A stretch of 64,000 bases of DNA from Paraburkholderia terricola (GTDB taxonomy: Bacteria; Pseudomonadota; Gammaproteobacteria; Burkholderiales; Burkholderiaceae): contig NZ_FRAB01000038.1 of assembly GCF_900142195.1 (NCBI RefSeq), positions 1-64,000 on the forward strand, in the 5' to 3' direction. The notes beneath the pieces are model-generated. The model was not told where the DNA came from, ran no database searches, and saw nothing but the letters and a program-made list of their open reading frames with translations. Made by a program: the position numbers and the translations under genes. Below are positions 25,338 through 33,625 of the stretch, piece after piece (position 1 is the first letter of the stretch; each line of letters opens with the position of its first letter).

Positions 25338-25406
25338 CCCGCTTTTGAATCATGACTTCCGCGGTCTGCTCCGCCTGAACCGGACCGCCCGTTTCGGAGA
25401 ATTTTC

Positions 25407-25781
25407 ATGCGCCTCACTGTCCACCTCGACGCCTTCGACTGCACCCACCCGATGGCATTTGCAATCCTCTGGCTGGACAAGGACACGCGGCAATGGTCGC
25501 GCGAAGGCCACCACGGGCTCGACCTGCCCGAATGGGGCACGCTGCGGGTGGATGGCGGCAATACCCTTATGTGCGGCCCGCGCGACGCGACGCCTCTCTG
25601 CGTGCTCGAAGGCCTCGATCTGAAAGACCGCAGCGGGCCGTTCGAAGGCGAGACCGGACGCGCGCAATGCTGCGCGGAACGCGGCCGCCTCCTGATGACC
25701 GGCCACTGGCATGTGCAGTGTGTCGATAACGAGCAGGCGCAGCCCGAACACGGCTTGTTCGCTGCCGGCGAGGAAGCGTAA
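25407..25781 (+). CDS. DUF3564-like protein
   Basis: 124 residues starting MRLTVHLDAFDCTHPMAFAILWLDKDTRQWSREGHHG, mostly beta. There is no signal or membrane segment. I recognise the start as that of DUF3564, a Burkholderia-restricted family of unknown function, from memory only. It lies 69 bp behind the cytochrome c gene and is likely on the same transcript. Confidence 0.7.
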   Translation: MRLTVHLDAFDCTHPMAFAILWLDKDTRQWSREGHHGLDLPEWGTLRVDGGNTLMCGPRDATPLCVLEGLDLKDRSGPFEGETGRAQCCAERGRLLMTGHWHVQCVDNEQAQPEHGLFAAGEEA

Positions 25782-25857
25782 CGAAGCAGCGTAAAACGCC
25801 GGCTGGCGCCGACCACCCGCTCGCGGCGCGGTGACGATCGCCGCGCTTATCCTACGT

Positions 25858-26049
25858 TTACGTATCGCCGTTGCGCGTCGGATTGAGCAAGAGCACAAAG
25901 CACGCGACGCCGCCAATCACGGCCGCGACACCGTAGTGGAAGAACTGCGGCGCATCGAACAGCAAACCGCGGATCGACGCAGCAATGCCCGCCAACGCCA
26001 CGAATACGGCAATGGCCGAAAAAACGATTCTGCTTTCTGAGCGGACCAT
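25858..26049 (-). CDS. Small two-helix membrane protein, unknown
   Basis: 63 residues: MVRSESRIVFSAIAVFVALAGIAASI, a short loop, then HYGVAAVIGGVACFVLLL, giving two transmembrane helices. The start at 26049 follows GGAGGGCATC. An FNR-type box and a GATGAT -10 lie upstream at the standard spacing, the best evidence that it is real. Function unknown. Confidence 0.75.
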   Translation of the reverse strand: MVRSESRIVFSAIAVFVALAGIAASIRGLLFDAPQFFHYGVAAVIGGVACFVLLLNPTRNGDT

Positions 26050-26086
26050 GATGCCCTCCACGGAGCCTGGACGGAGTGATAAAGAC

Positions 26087-26127
26087 ATCATCGCTCTCGC
26101 GGGCTGATTTCGCTTGACCGATATCAA
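26087..26127 (-). promoter_or_regulatory. FNR-type promoter of small membrane protein
   Basis: The perfect arms TTGAC-CGAT-ATCAA at 26114-26127 and GATGAT (minus strand) at 26087-26092, centres 31 bp apart, 38 bp before the start codon. Confidence 0.7.
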
Positions 26128-26390
26128 CATAGTCGGCATGCGCCGGAAAGAACGCGAAACCGGCAGGCCATGGCGTCTCCCCGATGACCTCGCGAAGCTC
26201 GATGCGCTCGTCGCATCGCGGATGCAATTGGCCGCTTTTCCGTGTAAGGCAATCCTGATTCCCATATAGGGAATCCCTGTTTTTTTCATTGCGCCTTTGT
26301 ATTAATGCAATTGAAAATCGGCGACCGGCCCGATCCAATAAAATAGCGTCCGGTTTTGCTCTTCAGAACCCCTCGTCGTGGCCGTATACC

Positions 26391-26438
26391 TTGGATATGC
26401 GCTTGGATATGCGCTTGGATACGCGCTTGGACACGTGC
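26391..26438 (+). repeat. Four 12-bp tandem repeats
   Basis: Units TTGGATATGCGC, TTGGATATGCGC, TTGGATACGCGC and TTGGACACGTGC. Intergenic, upstream of the alginate-lyase-like gene. Confidence 0.88.
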
Positions 26439-26744
26439 CTCTTATCGCTCGACAGGATTGGAGCGATATCCGAATTCCATTCATCGCAGCAGCACGAGCC
26501 GCGCATTCATGTAAGCGAATGGAAAGCGAATGCCGGCAAATCAGTTTTATACGAATTAACGCGTATGTCGCAAATCGCGAGTCACTAAACCGCAGCACGA
26601 ATAAGCCACGATGATGTCGTTCGCCGGCGCATGCCGGCAACACGGATCGCGGCCGCAAAAGCAAACGTTTGCCAACCATCGGCGGCCACCGCAAGGGTTC
26701 ATGAACCCACCCCGGAGCCGTCCCAATCAGGAGCGGAGAAGCGC

Positions 26745-29054
26745 ATGAAGCGGGCGAAATCGAGCAAGGCCGTTGCACCAGAGGCACACATGAATTCAGC
26801 TTCGCCTGAACCGTGGTTTGAACCATCGGACAGCCTCGCCAACGAGGCGGACATCGCCGAAGGCATGTCGCGCCGCACCTTCCTCTACAGCCTCGGCGCG
26901 TTGGCGCTGTCCGCCTGCGGCGGCGGCGCGGAAGGCGGCGCGTCCGCGGCGGCCTCGGCGCAGTCGTCGACCCAATCATCGGCGCAATCGTCGCCCCGGT
27001 CGACGCAAGCCGTGGCGAACAGCGCGTCATCCGGCGCGTTCGTGCATCCCGGCCTGCTGCATACCCAGGCCGACTTCGACCGGATGAGCCAGAAGGTCGC
27101 GGCGCAAGCGTCGCCGTGGGTCGATAGCTGGAACAGCCTGATCGCGAACAGTCACGCGAGCCTGTCATGGACGCCGCGTCCGCAAGCGGTGGTCTACCGC
27201 GGCGACGACGGCGTTCACCCGCAGAACTACTCGCTGCTGTTCAACGACATCGCGGCGGCCTACGCGTGCGCGCTGCGCTGGAAAGTGACGGGCAACACGG
27301 CGTATGCGGACAAGTCGGTGCAGATCATGAACGCGTGGTCCTCGACGTTGACCGGCCTCGGCGGCTCCACGGACGTCGATCTCGCGGCCGGCATCTACGG
27401 CTATGAATTCGCCAACGCCGGCGAAATCATGCGCACGTATTCAGGCTGGGCCGCCGCCGACCTCGCGCGCTTCCAGGCGATGATGCGCAACATCTTCTAT
27501 CCGATCAATCACGACTTCCTCAACCGGCACAACAACACCCAGGCGACCCACTATTGGGCCAACTGGGATCTGTGCAACATGGCGTCGATCATGGCGATCG
27601 GCGTGCTATGCGACGACCAGGCCCTGTTCGACGAAGCCGTGTCCTACTTCAAGAGCGGCGCGGGCAACGGCGCGATCTTCAACGCGGTGTACTACGTGCA
27701 CCCCGGCTATCTCGGTCAATGGCAGGAATCGGGACGCGACCAGGGGCACAACACGCTCGGCATCGCGCTCGGCGGCGCGATCTGCGAGATGGCCTGGAAC
27801 CAGGGCGTGGACCTCTACGGCTACGACAACAACCGCTTCCTGATGGGCGCGGAATACGTCGCCAAAGGCAACCTGATCGAATCGGGCACGACGTATTACA
27901 CCGTGCCCTATGTGCGCTACAACAATGTCGACAACGTCAATCAGACGGTGTTCTCGACCGCCTCTCAAGGCACGATCCGGCCCTGCTGGGCGCTGGTGTA
28001 CAACCACTACGTCAACCGCAAGGGCCTGGCCGCGCCGTATACGCAGAAATTCGCGGCGCTGGTTCAACCGGAAGGCGGCGGCGGCAACTACGGCCCGAAC
28101 AGCGGCGGTTACGACCAGCTCGGCTACGGCAGCCTCACCTGCACGCGCGATCCGATCGCGAGCGGCGCGGCGCCGAGCGGACTCACCGCGAGCGTCAGCG
28201 CGGGGCAAGTCATCCTGTCGTGGTGGGGGACCGCCTATGCGACGAGCTACAACGTGAAGCGCGGCAGCACGGCGGGCGGTCCGTACACGTCGATCGCGAG
28301 CGGCGTCACGGATCTGCTCAGTTACACGGACAGCGCCGTGGCGGCCGGCACCTGGTACTACGTCGTCACGGCCACGACGCCGTCCGGCGAAACGGCCGCG
28401 TCGAACGAGGCGGTGGCGGTCACCGCGGTGCAACTGCAAACGTGGCTCGCCTTCGACGAAACGAGCGGCACGAGCGCGGCCGATTCGAGCGGCAACGGCC
28501 ATGCCGGCACGCTCGTCGGCGGAGCGAGCCGGGTGCCCGGCAAGAAAGGCAATGCCGTTTCGCTCGACGGCAGCACCGGCTATGTCAGCTTGCCCGTCGA
28601 TCTGGTCGCCGACGTCGCCGACTTCACGATCGCGGCCTGGGTCTACTGGAACGCGGCGCGAACCTGGGAGCGCGTGTTCGACTTCGGCGCCGGCACGGGC
28701 CGCTACATGATGCTGACGCCGCGCGCCAACAACGGGCTCGCGCGCTTTGCGATCACCTTGAACGGTGGGGCCGGCGAGCAGGATATCAACGGCAATGTGG
28801 CCCTGCCCACCGGACAATGGGCGCACGTCGCGGTGACGTTGTCGGGCGGCGTCGGCACGCTGTACCTGAACGGCGCCGCGATCGGCATCAACACGGCGAT
28901 GTCGTTCGCGCCGTTCCGCCTGGAAAGCACGAGCCAGAACTGGATCGGCCGTTCGCAATTCGCCGATCCGTATTTCAACGGCTCGATCGACGAGTTCCGC
29001 GTCTATCGCAACGCGCTCAGCGCCGAGCAGATCACGGCATTGATCTCCGCGTAG
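26745..29054 (+). CDS. Tat-exported lipoprotein, alginate lyase-like with FN3 and LamG
   Basis: 769 residues. The twin-arginine motif MSRRTFLYSLGALALSACGGG (residues ~43-63) ends in a lipobox LSAC, so export is folded and lipid-anchored. A Ser/Gln linker follows. The (alpha/alpha)-barrel of the alginate lyase superfamily spans about residues 98-460, with HNNTQATHYWANWDLCNMASIMAIGVL and GHNTLGIALGGAICEMAW as conserved-looking active-site helices. An FN3-like module (~480-570) and a C-terminal LamG/concanavalin domain (~575-769) probably bind sugar. The start at 26745 follows GGAGAAG. The substrate (alginate or another uronate) is not certain. Confidence 0.83.
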   Translation: MKRAKSSKAVAPEAHMNSASPEPWFEPSDSLANEADIAEGMSRRTFLYSLGALALSACGGGAEGGASAAASAQSSTQSSAQSSPRSTQAVANSASSGAFVHPGLLHTQADFDRMSQKVAAQASPWVDSWNSLIANSHASLSWTPRPQAVVYRGDDGVHPQNYSLLFNDIAAAYACALRWKVTGNTAYADKSVQIMNAWSSTLTGLGGSTDVDLAAGIYGYEFANAGEIMRTYSGWAAADLARFQAMMRNIFYPINHDFLNRHNNTQATHYWANWDLCNMASIMAIGVLCDDQALFDEAVSYFKSGAGNGAIFNAVYYVHPGYLGQWQESGRDQGHNTLGIALGGAICEMAWNQGVDLYGYDNNRFLMGAEYVAKGNLIESGTTYYTVPYVRYNNVDNVNQTVFSTASQGTIRPCWALVYNHYVNRKGLAAPYTQKFAALVQPEGGGGNYGPNSGGYDQLGYGSLTCTRDPIASGAAPSGLTASVSAGQVILSWWGTAYATSYNVKRGSTAGGPYTSIASGVTDLLSYTDSAVAAGTWYYVVTATTPSGETAASNEAVAVTAVQLQTWLAFDETSGTSAADSSGNGHAGTLVGGASRVPGKKGNAVSLDGSTGYVSLPVDLVADVADFTIAAWVYWNAARTWERVFDFGAGTGRYMMLTPRANNGLARFAITLNGGAGEQDINGNVALPTGQWAHVAVTLSGGVGTLYLNGAAIGINTAMSFAPFRLESTSQNWIGRSQFADPYFNGSIDEFRVYRNALSAEQITALISA

Positions 29055-29344
29055 CGACGGGCCGGCATCTCGACGGGCACCTCCTCGACGCAGCGTCAGC
29101 ATTGAGCGCCCCGCCTCGGGCGCATTCAATGCGCGCTGCGTTGATTCAGGTCAATCCCTGGGTTGCGTTCAGGAACAACATGCAACGCATGGGCCGCGCT
29201 TGTGCCACGTTTGGGCCACGCTTGAGCCGCGCTTGGCCCCCCATGCGCGGCCCAAAAAATCGCGAACTGGCGCGCGATTTGCTTTAAGCGATGTGCCCAT
29301 ACGGTTCTGGCGATCGACCAGACCTGACCAGCAGGAGGAGACAA
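29055..29344. other. 290-bp region upstream of sigma54 activator
   Basis: Contains the FNR-type box TTGATTCAGGTCAA at 29141-29154 and short imperfect GCCACG/GCCGCG direct repeats near 29205-29255. The -10 at the expected distance is weak. No gene was seen. Confidence 0.5.
29141..29154 (+). promoter_or_regulatory. FNR-type box upstream of sigma54 activator
   Basis: TTGATTCAGGTCAA has one arm TTGAT and one GTCAA. It lies 190 bp before the ATG at 29345 and would link the PQQ module to oxygen if functional. Confidence 0.45.
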
Positions 29345-31327
29345 ATGCGCGATGCCGTTCATCACGCCATGACCCCAATCGCCCCGCATGAAGCGGGCTG
29401 GCTCACGCCATCCATCCAGAGGTCCCACGAGCGTTCGCAGACGTTCGGCCTCAGTGCCTTGATGCGGCCCGACTACGACGTCCTGCCGGCCGCGGAACTC
29501 GCGTTGCGGCTGGAACAGAGCCGCGTTCTGTGCGCGCATGCCACGCCGGTGATGGAAACGCTGCATGAGCAGATCGTCAACACGCAAAGCATGATCGTGC
29601 TGACCGACGCCGAAGGGCTGATTCTTCATTCGATCGGCGACGACGAGTTTTTGCGCCGCGCGGAGAAGGTGGCGCTGCGCCCCGGCGCGAATTGGGCCGA
29701 GGACCGCCAGGGCACCAACGCGATCGGTACCGCGATCGCCGAATGCTCGCCGACCGTCGTGCATGGCGAGCAGCACTATCTGGCGGCCAACCGCTTTCTG
29801 ACCTGTTCGAGCGTGCCGATCCTCGATCCGTATGGCGATCTGATCGGCGTGCTCGACGTGAGCGGCGACCATCGCAGCTACCATCAACATACGATGGCGC
29901 TCGCCAAGATGTCCGTGCAGATGATCGAGAATCATCTGTTCACCAATACCTTCCGCGAGACCTTGCGGATCGCCTTTCACGGCCGGCCGGAGTTTCTCGG
30001 CACGCTGATGGAAGGCATCGCCGCGTTCACCTGCGATGGGCGCTTCCTGTCCGCCAACCGCAGCGCGCAATTCCAGTTGGGCCTGCCGCTCACCGCCTTG
30101 CGCGCGCATACGCTGTTCTCGTTGTTCGGCCTGACGAGTCCGCAGTTGATCGACCGTCTGCGTGCGGGCGGCGACCGGAATCTGTCGTTGAACCTGCATA
30201 ACGGCGCGGTGGTTTGCGCGCGCGTCGAATTCCGCCGCGCCACGCTCGCCGAGGACGGCGTGCCGCCGCCTGCGCCGCGCGCGGAGAAGCCCGCGCCGCG
30301 CCCCGACGCGACGCCGCCGGCGGTGGCCGCGGGCGCGCTGTCGAGACTGAGCTATCTGGACACCGGCGATCCGCAGATCGCCACGGTCATCACCAAGGTC
30401 CGCAAGGTGCTCGGCAAGGACATCCCCATTCTGATCACCGGCGAGACGGGCACCGGCAAGGAACTGCTCGCGCAGGCGATCCACAACGATTCGCCGCGCA
30501 GGTCGGGGGCGTTCGTCGCGGTGAACTGCGCTTCGATACCGGAAAGCCTGATCGAATCCGAACTGTTCGGCTATGAAGAAGGCGCCTTCACCGGCGCGCG
30601 CCGCAAGGGCGCGGCCGGCAAGCTGCTGCAGGCGAACGGCGGCACGCTGTTTCTCGACGAGATCGGCGACATGCCCTACCCGCTCCAGGTGCGGCTGCTG
30701 CGCGTGTTGCAGGAGCGTCTCGTCAATCCGCTCGGCTCGACCAAATCGATTCCCGTGGATATCGCGATCATCTGCGCGACCCATCGCGATCTGCGCGAGA
30801 TGATCGCGCAGAACTGTTTCCGCGAGGACTTGTATTACCGCCTGAACGGTCTGGTGGTGAAACTGCCGCCGCTGCGCGAGCGCACGGACCTGCTAGCCGT
30901 GATCCAGAAGATGCTGCATTGCGCATCGCTCGATGAGCCCGACGGCCGGCGTCTGAGCGTCGCCGCCGACGTGATGGCGCTGTTCGAGCAGTGCGCGTGG
31001 CCGGGCAATTTTCGTCAGCTCGGCAATCTTCTGCGCACCGCGGCCGCGATGGTGGACGAGGACGGCGAGATTCGCCGCGAGCACTTGCCCGACGACTTCT
31101 TCGACGATTTGCGCTCCGCCCCGTCGCCCAGCGCGCGCCCCGCCGAAGCCGCTCCCTTGCAGGGCGAGCGCTTGCGCGACGTCACCACCAGCGCGATCGC
31201 CGCGGCCATCGCGCAGCATCGCGGCAACGTGTCGGCGGCGGCCCGCGCGCTGGGCGTGTCGCGCAATACCATCTACCGCAAATTGCCGGCGCTAGCGAGC
31301 ACGGACGGCACCGCGGGCGAGGCCTGA
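29345..31327 (+). CDS. Sigma54-dependent activator, AcoR-type
   Basis: 660 residues. A GAF sensor region (~70-210) has ADWAEDRQGTNAIG-like family residues and SSVPILDPYGDLIGVLDVSG. A second, PAS-like stretch lies around 215-300. The AAA+ domain (~340-570) has Walker A GETGTGKE, the sigma54-contact loop GAFTGA, Walker B GGTLFLDEIGD, and an arginine finger region. The Fis-type HTH (~620-655) contains GNVSAAARALGVSRNTIYRKL. The ATG follows AGGAGGAGA. It is the closest regulator to two sigma54 promoters (pqqA and the PQQ dehydrogenase). Its effector is probably an alcohol or aldehyde, by analogy to AcoR. Confidence 0.93.
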   Translation: MRDAVHHAMTPIAPHEAGWLTPSIQRSHERSQTFGLSALMRPDYDVLPAAELALRLEQSRVLCAHATPVMETLHEQIVNTQSMIVLTDAEGLILHSIGDDEFLRRAEKVALRPGANWAEDRQGTNAIGTAIAECSPTVVHGEQHYLAANRFLTCSSVPILDPYGDLIGVLDVSGDHRSYHQHTMALAKMSVQMIENHLFTNTFRETLRIAFHGRPEFLGTLMEGIAAFTCDGRFLSANRSAQFQLGLPLTALRAHTLFSLFGLTSPQLIDRLRAGGDRNLSLNLHNGAVVCARVEFRRATLAEDGVPPPAPRAEKPAPRPDATPPAVAAGALSRLSYLDTGDPQIATVITKVRKVLGKDIPILITGETGTGKELLAQAIHNDSPRRSGAFVAVNCASIPESLIESELFGYEEGAFTGARRKGAAGKLLQANGGTLFLDEIGDMPYPLQVRLLRVLQERLVNPLGSTKSIPVDIAIICATHRDLREMIAQNCFREDLYYRLNGLVVKLPPLRERTDLLAVIQKMLHCASLDEPDGRRLSVAADVMALFEQCAWPGNFRQLGNLLRTAAAMVDEDGEIRREHLPDDFFDDLRSAPSPSARPAEAAPLQGERLRDVTTSAIAAAIAQHRGNVSAAARALGVSRNTIYRKLPALASTDGTAGEA

Positions 31328-31375
31328 CAGCGGACCGAGCGCTACGGACCTCGCGCGACGACACGTGTTCAACGG

Positions 31376-31413
31376 TGTTCCATATTGCAACAGGCGTGTT
31401 CTTCGATTGAACA
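31376..31413 (+). promoter_or_regulatory. Paired activator sites TGTT-N9-AACA
   Basis: TGTTCCATATTGCAACA (31376-31392) and TGTTCTTCGATTGAACA (31397-31413) are both 17-bp inverted repeats. They are offset by exactly 21 bp, about two helical turns, and sit ~165-200 bp upstream of the predicted transcription start. This is the classic layout of enhancer sites for a sigma54 activator. The neighbouring AcoR-type protein is the candidate. Confidence 0.65.
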
Positions 31414-31551
31414 GCGCGCGGTTCAGCGCTGCGCTGTTCGATGCGCCAGATCGGCGCAAGCAGCAGGCAAAAGCGGTTGATGCCGCGTTGATCTCAACGG
31501 CCGCGTCATCACTGCGCGGCTAACCGCTTCGATACGCCGTTTCGCTCCATC

Positions 31552-31567
31552 CGGCATGGACATTGCG
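31552..31567 (+). promoter_or_regulatory. Sigma54 promoter of pqqA-pqqD
   Basis: CGGCATGGACATTGCG has GG and GC exactly 12 bp apart, as required for the -24/-12 elements, with TTGC at -12. Predicted transcription start near 31578 leaves a 61-base leader with CAGGAGA before the pqqA ATG. Confidence 0.72.
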
Positions 31568-31638
31568 TTTAATGACGCGGCCGCTTAGCTTTAACCATGC
31601 GGTTTTTCCCATCACATGCCATACCCCAGGAGACAGCC

Positions 31639-31713
31639 ATGCAGTGGACCACCCCCGCCTATACCGATCTTCGCTTCGGTTTTGAAGTCACGATGTACAT
31701 CGCCGTTCGCTGA
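31639..31713 (+). CDS. pqqA: PQQ precursor peptide PqqA
   Basis: A 24-residue peptide, MQWTTPAYTDLRFGFEVTMYIAVR, the ribosomal precursor of pyrroloquinoline quinone. Glu16 and Tyr20, in the invariant E-x3-Y arrangement, are the two residues cross-linked by PqqE. CAGGAGACAGCC provides a good ribosome site. Length is standard (23-29). Followed after 87 bp by pqqD. The genes for PqqB, PqqC and PqqE are not in this window. Confidence 0.95.
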   Translation: MQWTTPAYTDLRFGFEVTMYIAVR

Positions 31714-31800
31714 AGCAACGATGAAGCGCCGCGCGCACGTTGCAAGTCGTCATCGTGCGCGGCGGCGCCCTGCTCATCGTTCAGCCACACCCCGCTTCCC

Positions 31801-32082
31801 ATGACCGCCCCGAACATCCGGCGCTACCTCAGCTTGCGGCCGCGCCTGCGCGCGATATTCCGCCTGCAATGGGAAGCCGGGCAGCATGCCTATGTGTTGC
31901 TCCATCCCGAAGGTCGGGTGACGCTCAATCCGAGCGCGGGCGAAATTCTCTCGCGCTGCGATGGCACGCGCGAACTGGACGACATCATCGGTGAACTGGA
32001 GGATCTGTTTCGCGCGTCCGATCTGGCCGCCGATATCTATCGCTTCATCGACCATGCACGGCAACGCGGCTGGCTCGATTGA
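31801..32082 (+). CDS. pqqD: PQQ biosynthesis chaperone PqqD
   Basis: 93 residues. It binds PqqA and presents it to the radical-SAM enzyme PqqE. RPRLRAIFRLQWEAGQHAYVLLHPEGRVTLNPSAGEILSRCDGTRELDDIIGELE matches the family core (LNPSAxEILxxCDG). It is not fused to PqqC as in some methylotrophs. It follows pqqA directly, without pqqB or pqqC. The 9-bp unit containing the stop codon is repeated three times (32074-32100). Confidence 0.92.
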   Translation: MTAPNIRRYLSLRPRLRAIFRLQWEAGQHAYVLLHPEGRVTLNPSAGEILSRCDGTRELDDIIGELEDLFRASDLAADIYRFIDHARQRGWLD

Positions 32083-32100
32083 CTCGATTGACTCGATTGA
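32074..32100 (+). repeat. Three 9-bp repeats at the pqqD stop
   Basis: CTCGATTGA occurs three times in tandem. The first copy ends the pqqD gene. Confidence 0.85.
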
Positions 32101-32248
32101 CAGGGGTTGATGCGGGCATCGTGGGAGGGCCGAGCGGGCAGGTCGTCATGGCTGTTGGCACGGCTCAACCGACCTCTCGCATCGCGTGTGTTTTCATGCG
32201 CCGCGCACGGCATCTTCTCTAACACGCAATCGCTCTTGAGCCCGACCT

Positions 32249-32284
32249 CCGGCGCTCGCCGCGCAACCACACGGCGAGCGCCGG
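32249..32284. terminator. Strong bidirectional hairpin
   Basis: A perfect 13-bp stem (CCGGCGCTCGCCG / CGGCGAGCGCCGG) with a 10-base loop lies between the convergent pqqD and cytochrome-fusion genes. No T tract. Confidence 0.7.
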
Positions 32285-32293
32285 GCCTTCGCA

Positions 32294-33535
32294 CTATTGC
32301 GCGGCGCGCGCGTTGAGCGGCGTCGTCGACGCTTTCGCGGCGTCGTCCGTCAGCTTCGTCTTGCCGGCTCCATAGCCGTTCGAATACAGCAGGAACGCCA
32401 TGATGTCGGCGTAATCCTGCGGCTTCATCTTGCCGGGACGATCCGCCGGCATATTGCTCGCCATGTAGCCGTACACCCCGCCGATCGTGAGCTTCGCATT
32501 CGCGGCCGGCGCGAACGACGGCCCGCGCAGCGCGGGCGCATTCAGCCCTTGCAGATCGGGACCGTGGCACTTCGCGCACGAACTGGAGTACAGCGTCTTG
32601 CCGTGCGCGACCTGGGCGCGGTCGAAGCCGGGCGCCTCGGCGGGTGCGCTCGCATCGACCTTGATGAAGCGGCCTTGCGGCGACTCACGGCCGCCCGCGC
32701 GCATCATCCGCCCCACGTCGTTGCCGCGCGCGGGGCCGTCGCGATAGGCGAACGTGGCCGCCGGTCGCGCGTCGGCCAGCGCCGTTTCCGGCAAACGCCA
32801 TGCGCGGGTCAAGGCGGCGAGCCTGCCGTCGGTCGTCATCTTCTCCAGCGCGGCGTCGATACGCGGGCGCAACGCGGCGCCGTTCGTGCCGAACGCGAAG
32901 GTCAGATGCCAGTCCGCATACGGCGAGTGCGTGCCGGCGATCTGGAAATGCCGCTCGGGATGCGCGATCGAATAAGCGACGACCGCCGGATACCAGACGA
33001 TCGCGCGCCGCGCATGGCCGCGTGCCACGGCATCGACGGTCAGTTCCGCCGTGTTCTCCAGGTCGAGTTCGACACCGGGTTGCTGCACGGCGATCAGTTG
33101 CGCGGGACTCGCGTAAGTCGCCGCGACCACTTCGGCGTCGCCGGCCTGCGCCGACGAGCCGCGCGACGTGACGCTCACATACCCGGACTGTAGATAACCG
33201 CGCGAGAACGTGAGCTTGCTGGCGGCGCCGTCCGCGACCTCGGAGCGCGGGAAGCCCGCGATCACGTCGCATTTGCGCGCCAACGCCTTGTCGAGTTCCT
33301 TTAGCGACACGCCGTCGTCGTCGCTGCTGGCGAAGCCGCCCGGCGCGAGCGACAGTGCGATGCCCGCGGTGCGGAACGCTTCGCGCGCCACCGCCTCGTC
33401 GAGCGCCGTGGAGGGACTGCCGGGGAACGTGCAGACGCGCACGCTGGCCGCCCCGGCAAGAACGGATTGAGGCGCGAGCGCGCCAATCGCCAGCAACGCG
33501 CTGGCGAGAGCAAACGAATGGAGTGAAGTCTTCAT
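32294..33535 (-). CDS. Periplasmic binding protein-cytochrome c fusion (XoxJ-XoxG-like)
   Basis: 413 residues. A signal peptide ends near ALAPQSVLAG (~residue 28). Residues ~30-255 resemble a SBP_bac_3 binding protein (MoxJ/XoxJ-like): VRVCTFPGSPSTALDEAVAREAF, then LTFAFGTNGAALRPRIDAALEKM. Residues ~310-400 form a class I cytochrome c with CAKCH and a downstream Met-rich MASNMPADRPGKM. In lanthanide methanol dehydrogenase operons these two functions are normally separate genes next to xoxF. The gene lies 90 bp downstream of the PQQ dehydrogenase on the same strand and probably accepts its electrons. Confidence 0.85.
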   Translation of the reverse strand: MKTSLHSFALASALLAIGALAPQSVLAGAASVRVCTFPGSPSTALDEAVAREAFRTAGIALSLAPGGFASSDDDGVSLKELDKALARKCDVIAGFPRSEVADGAASKLTFSRGYLQSGYVSVTSRGSSAQAGDAEVVAATYASPAQLIAVQQPGVELDLENTAELTVDAVARGHARRAIVWYPAVVAYSIAHPERHFQIAGTHSPYADWHLTFAFGTNGAALRPRIDAALEKMTTDGRLAALTRAWRLPETALADARPAATFAYRDGPARGNDVGRMMRAGGRESPQGRFIKVDASAPAEAPGFDRAQVAHGKTLYSSSCAKCHGPDLQGLNAPALRGPSFAPAANAKLTIGGVYGYMASNMPADRPGKMKPQDYADIMAFLLYSNGYGAGKTKLTDDAAKASTTPLNARAAQ

Positions 33536-33625
33536 GATCCTGCTTTCCGGAAAAGGCCCGGCCGCCACGACCGCAGGGCGCACGCAAGCTGCGTGGCGCA
33601 AACCGGCGCGGCGGCCATGTGGAGT

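Larger units (their letters stand above)
26050..26744. other. 695-bp intergenic region, AT-richer
   Basis: Contains the FNR promoter at 26087-26127 and a four-unit 12-bp repeat at 26391. Base composition is clearly more AT-rich than its neighbours from about 26230 to 26600 (TTTTTTTC, GTATTAATGCAATTG, TTTTATACGAATTAAC). No gene was seen. It may carry the promoter of the alginate-lyase-like gene. Confidence 0.6.
31328..31638. other. 311-bp pqqA regulatory region
   Basis: Between the activator and pqqA. It holds two inverted repeats (31376-31392, 31397-31413) and the sigma54 promoter at 31552-31567. No gene was seen. Confidence 0.75.

Noticed and set aside
31470..31500. TTGATGCC and TTGATCTCAACG near pqqA as FNR boxes
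   Set aside because: Spacing between half sites is wrong (not four bases), so they do not fit the FNR palindrome.
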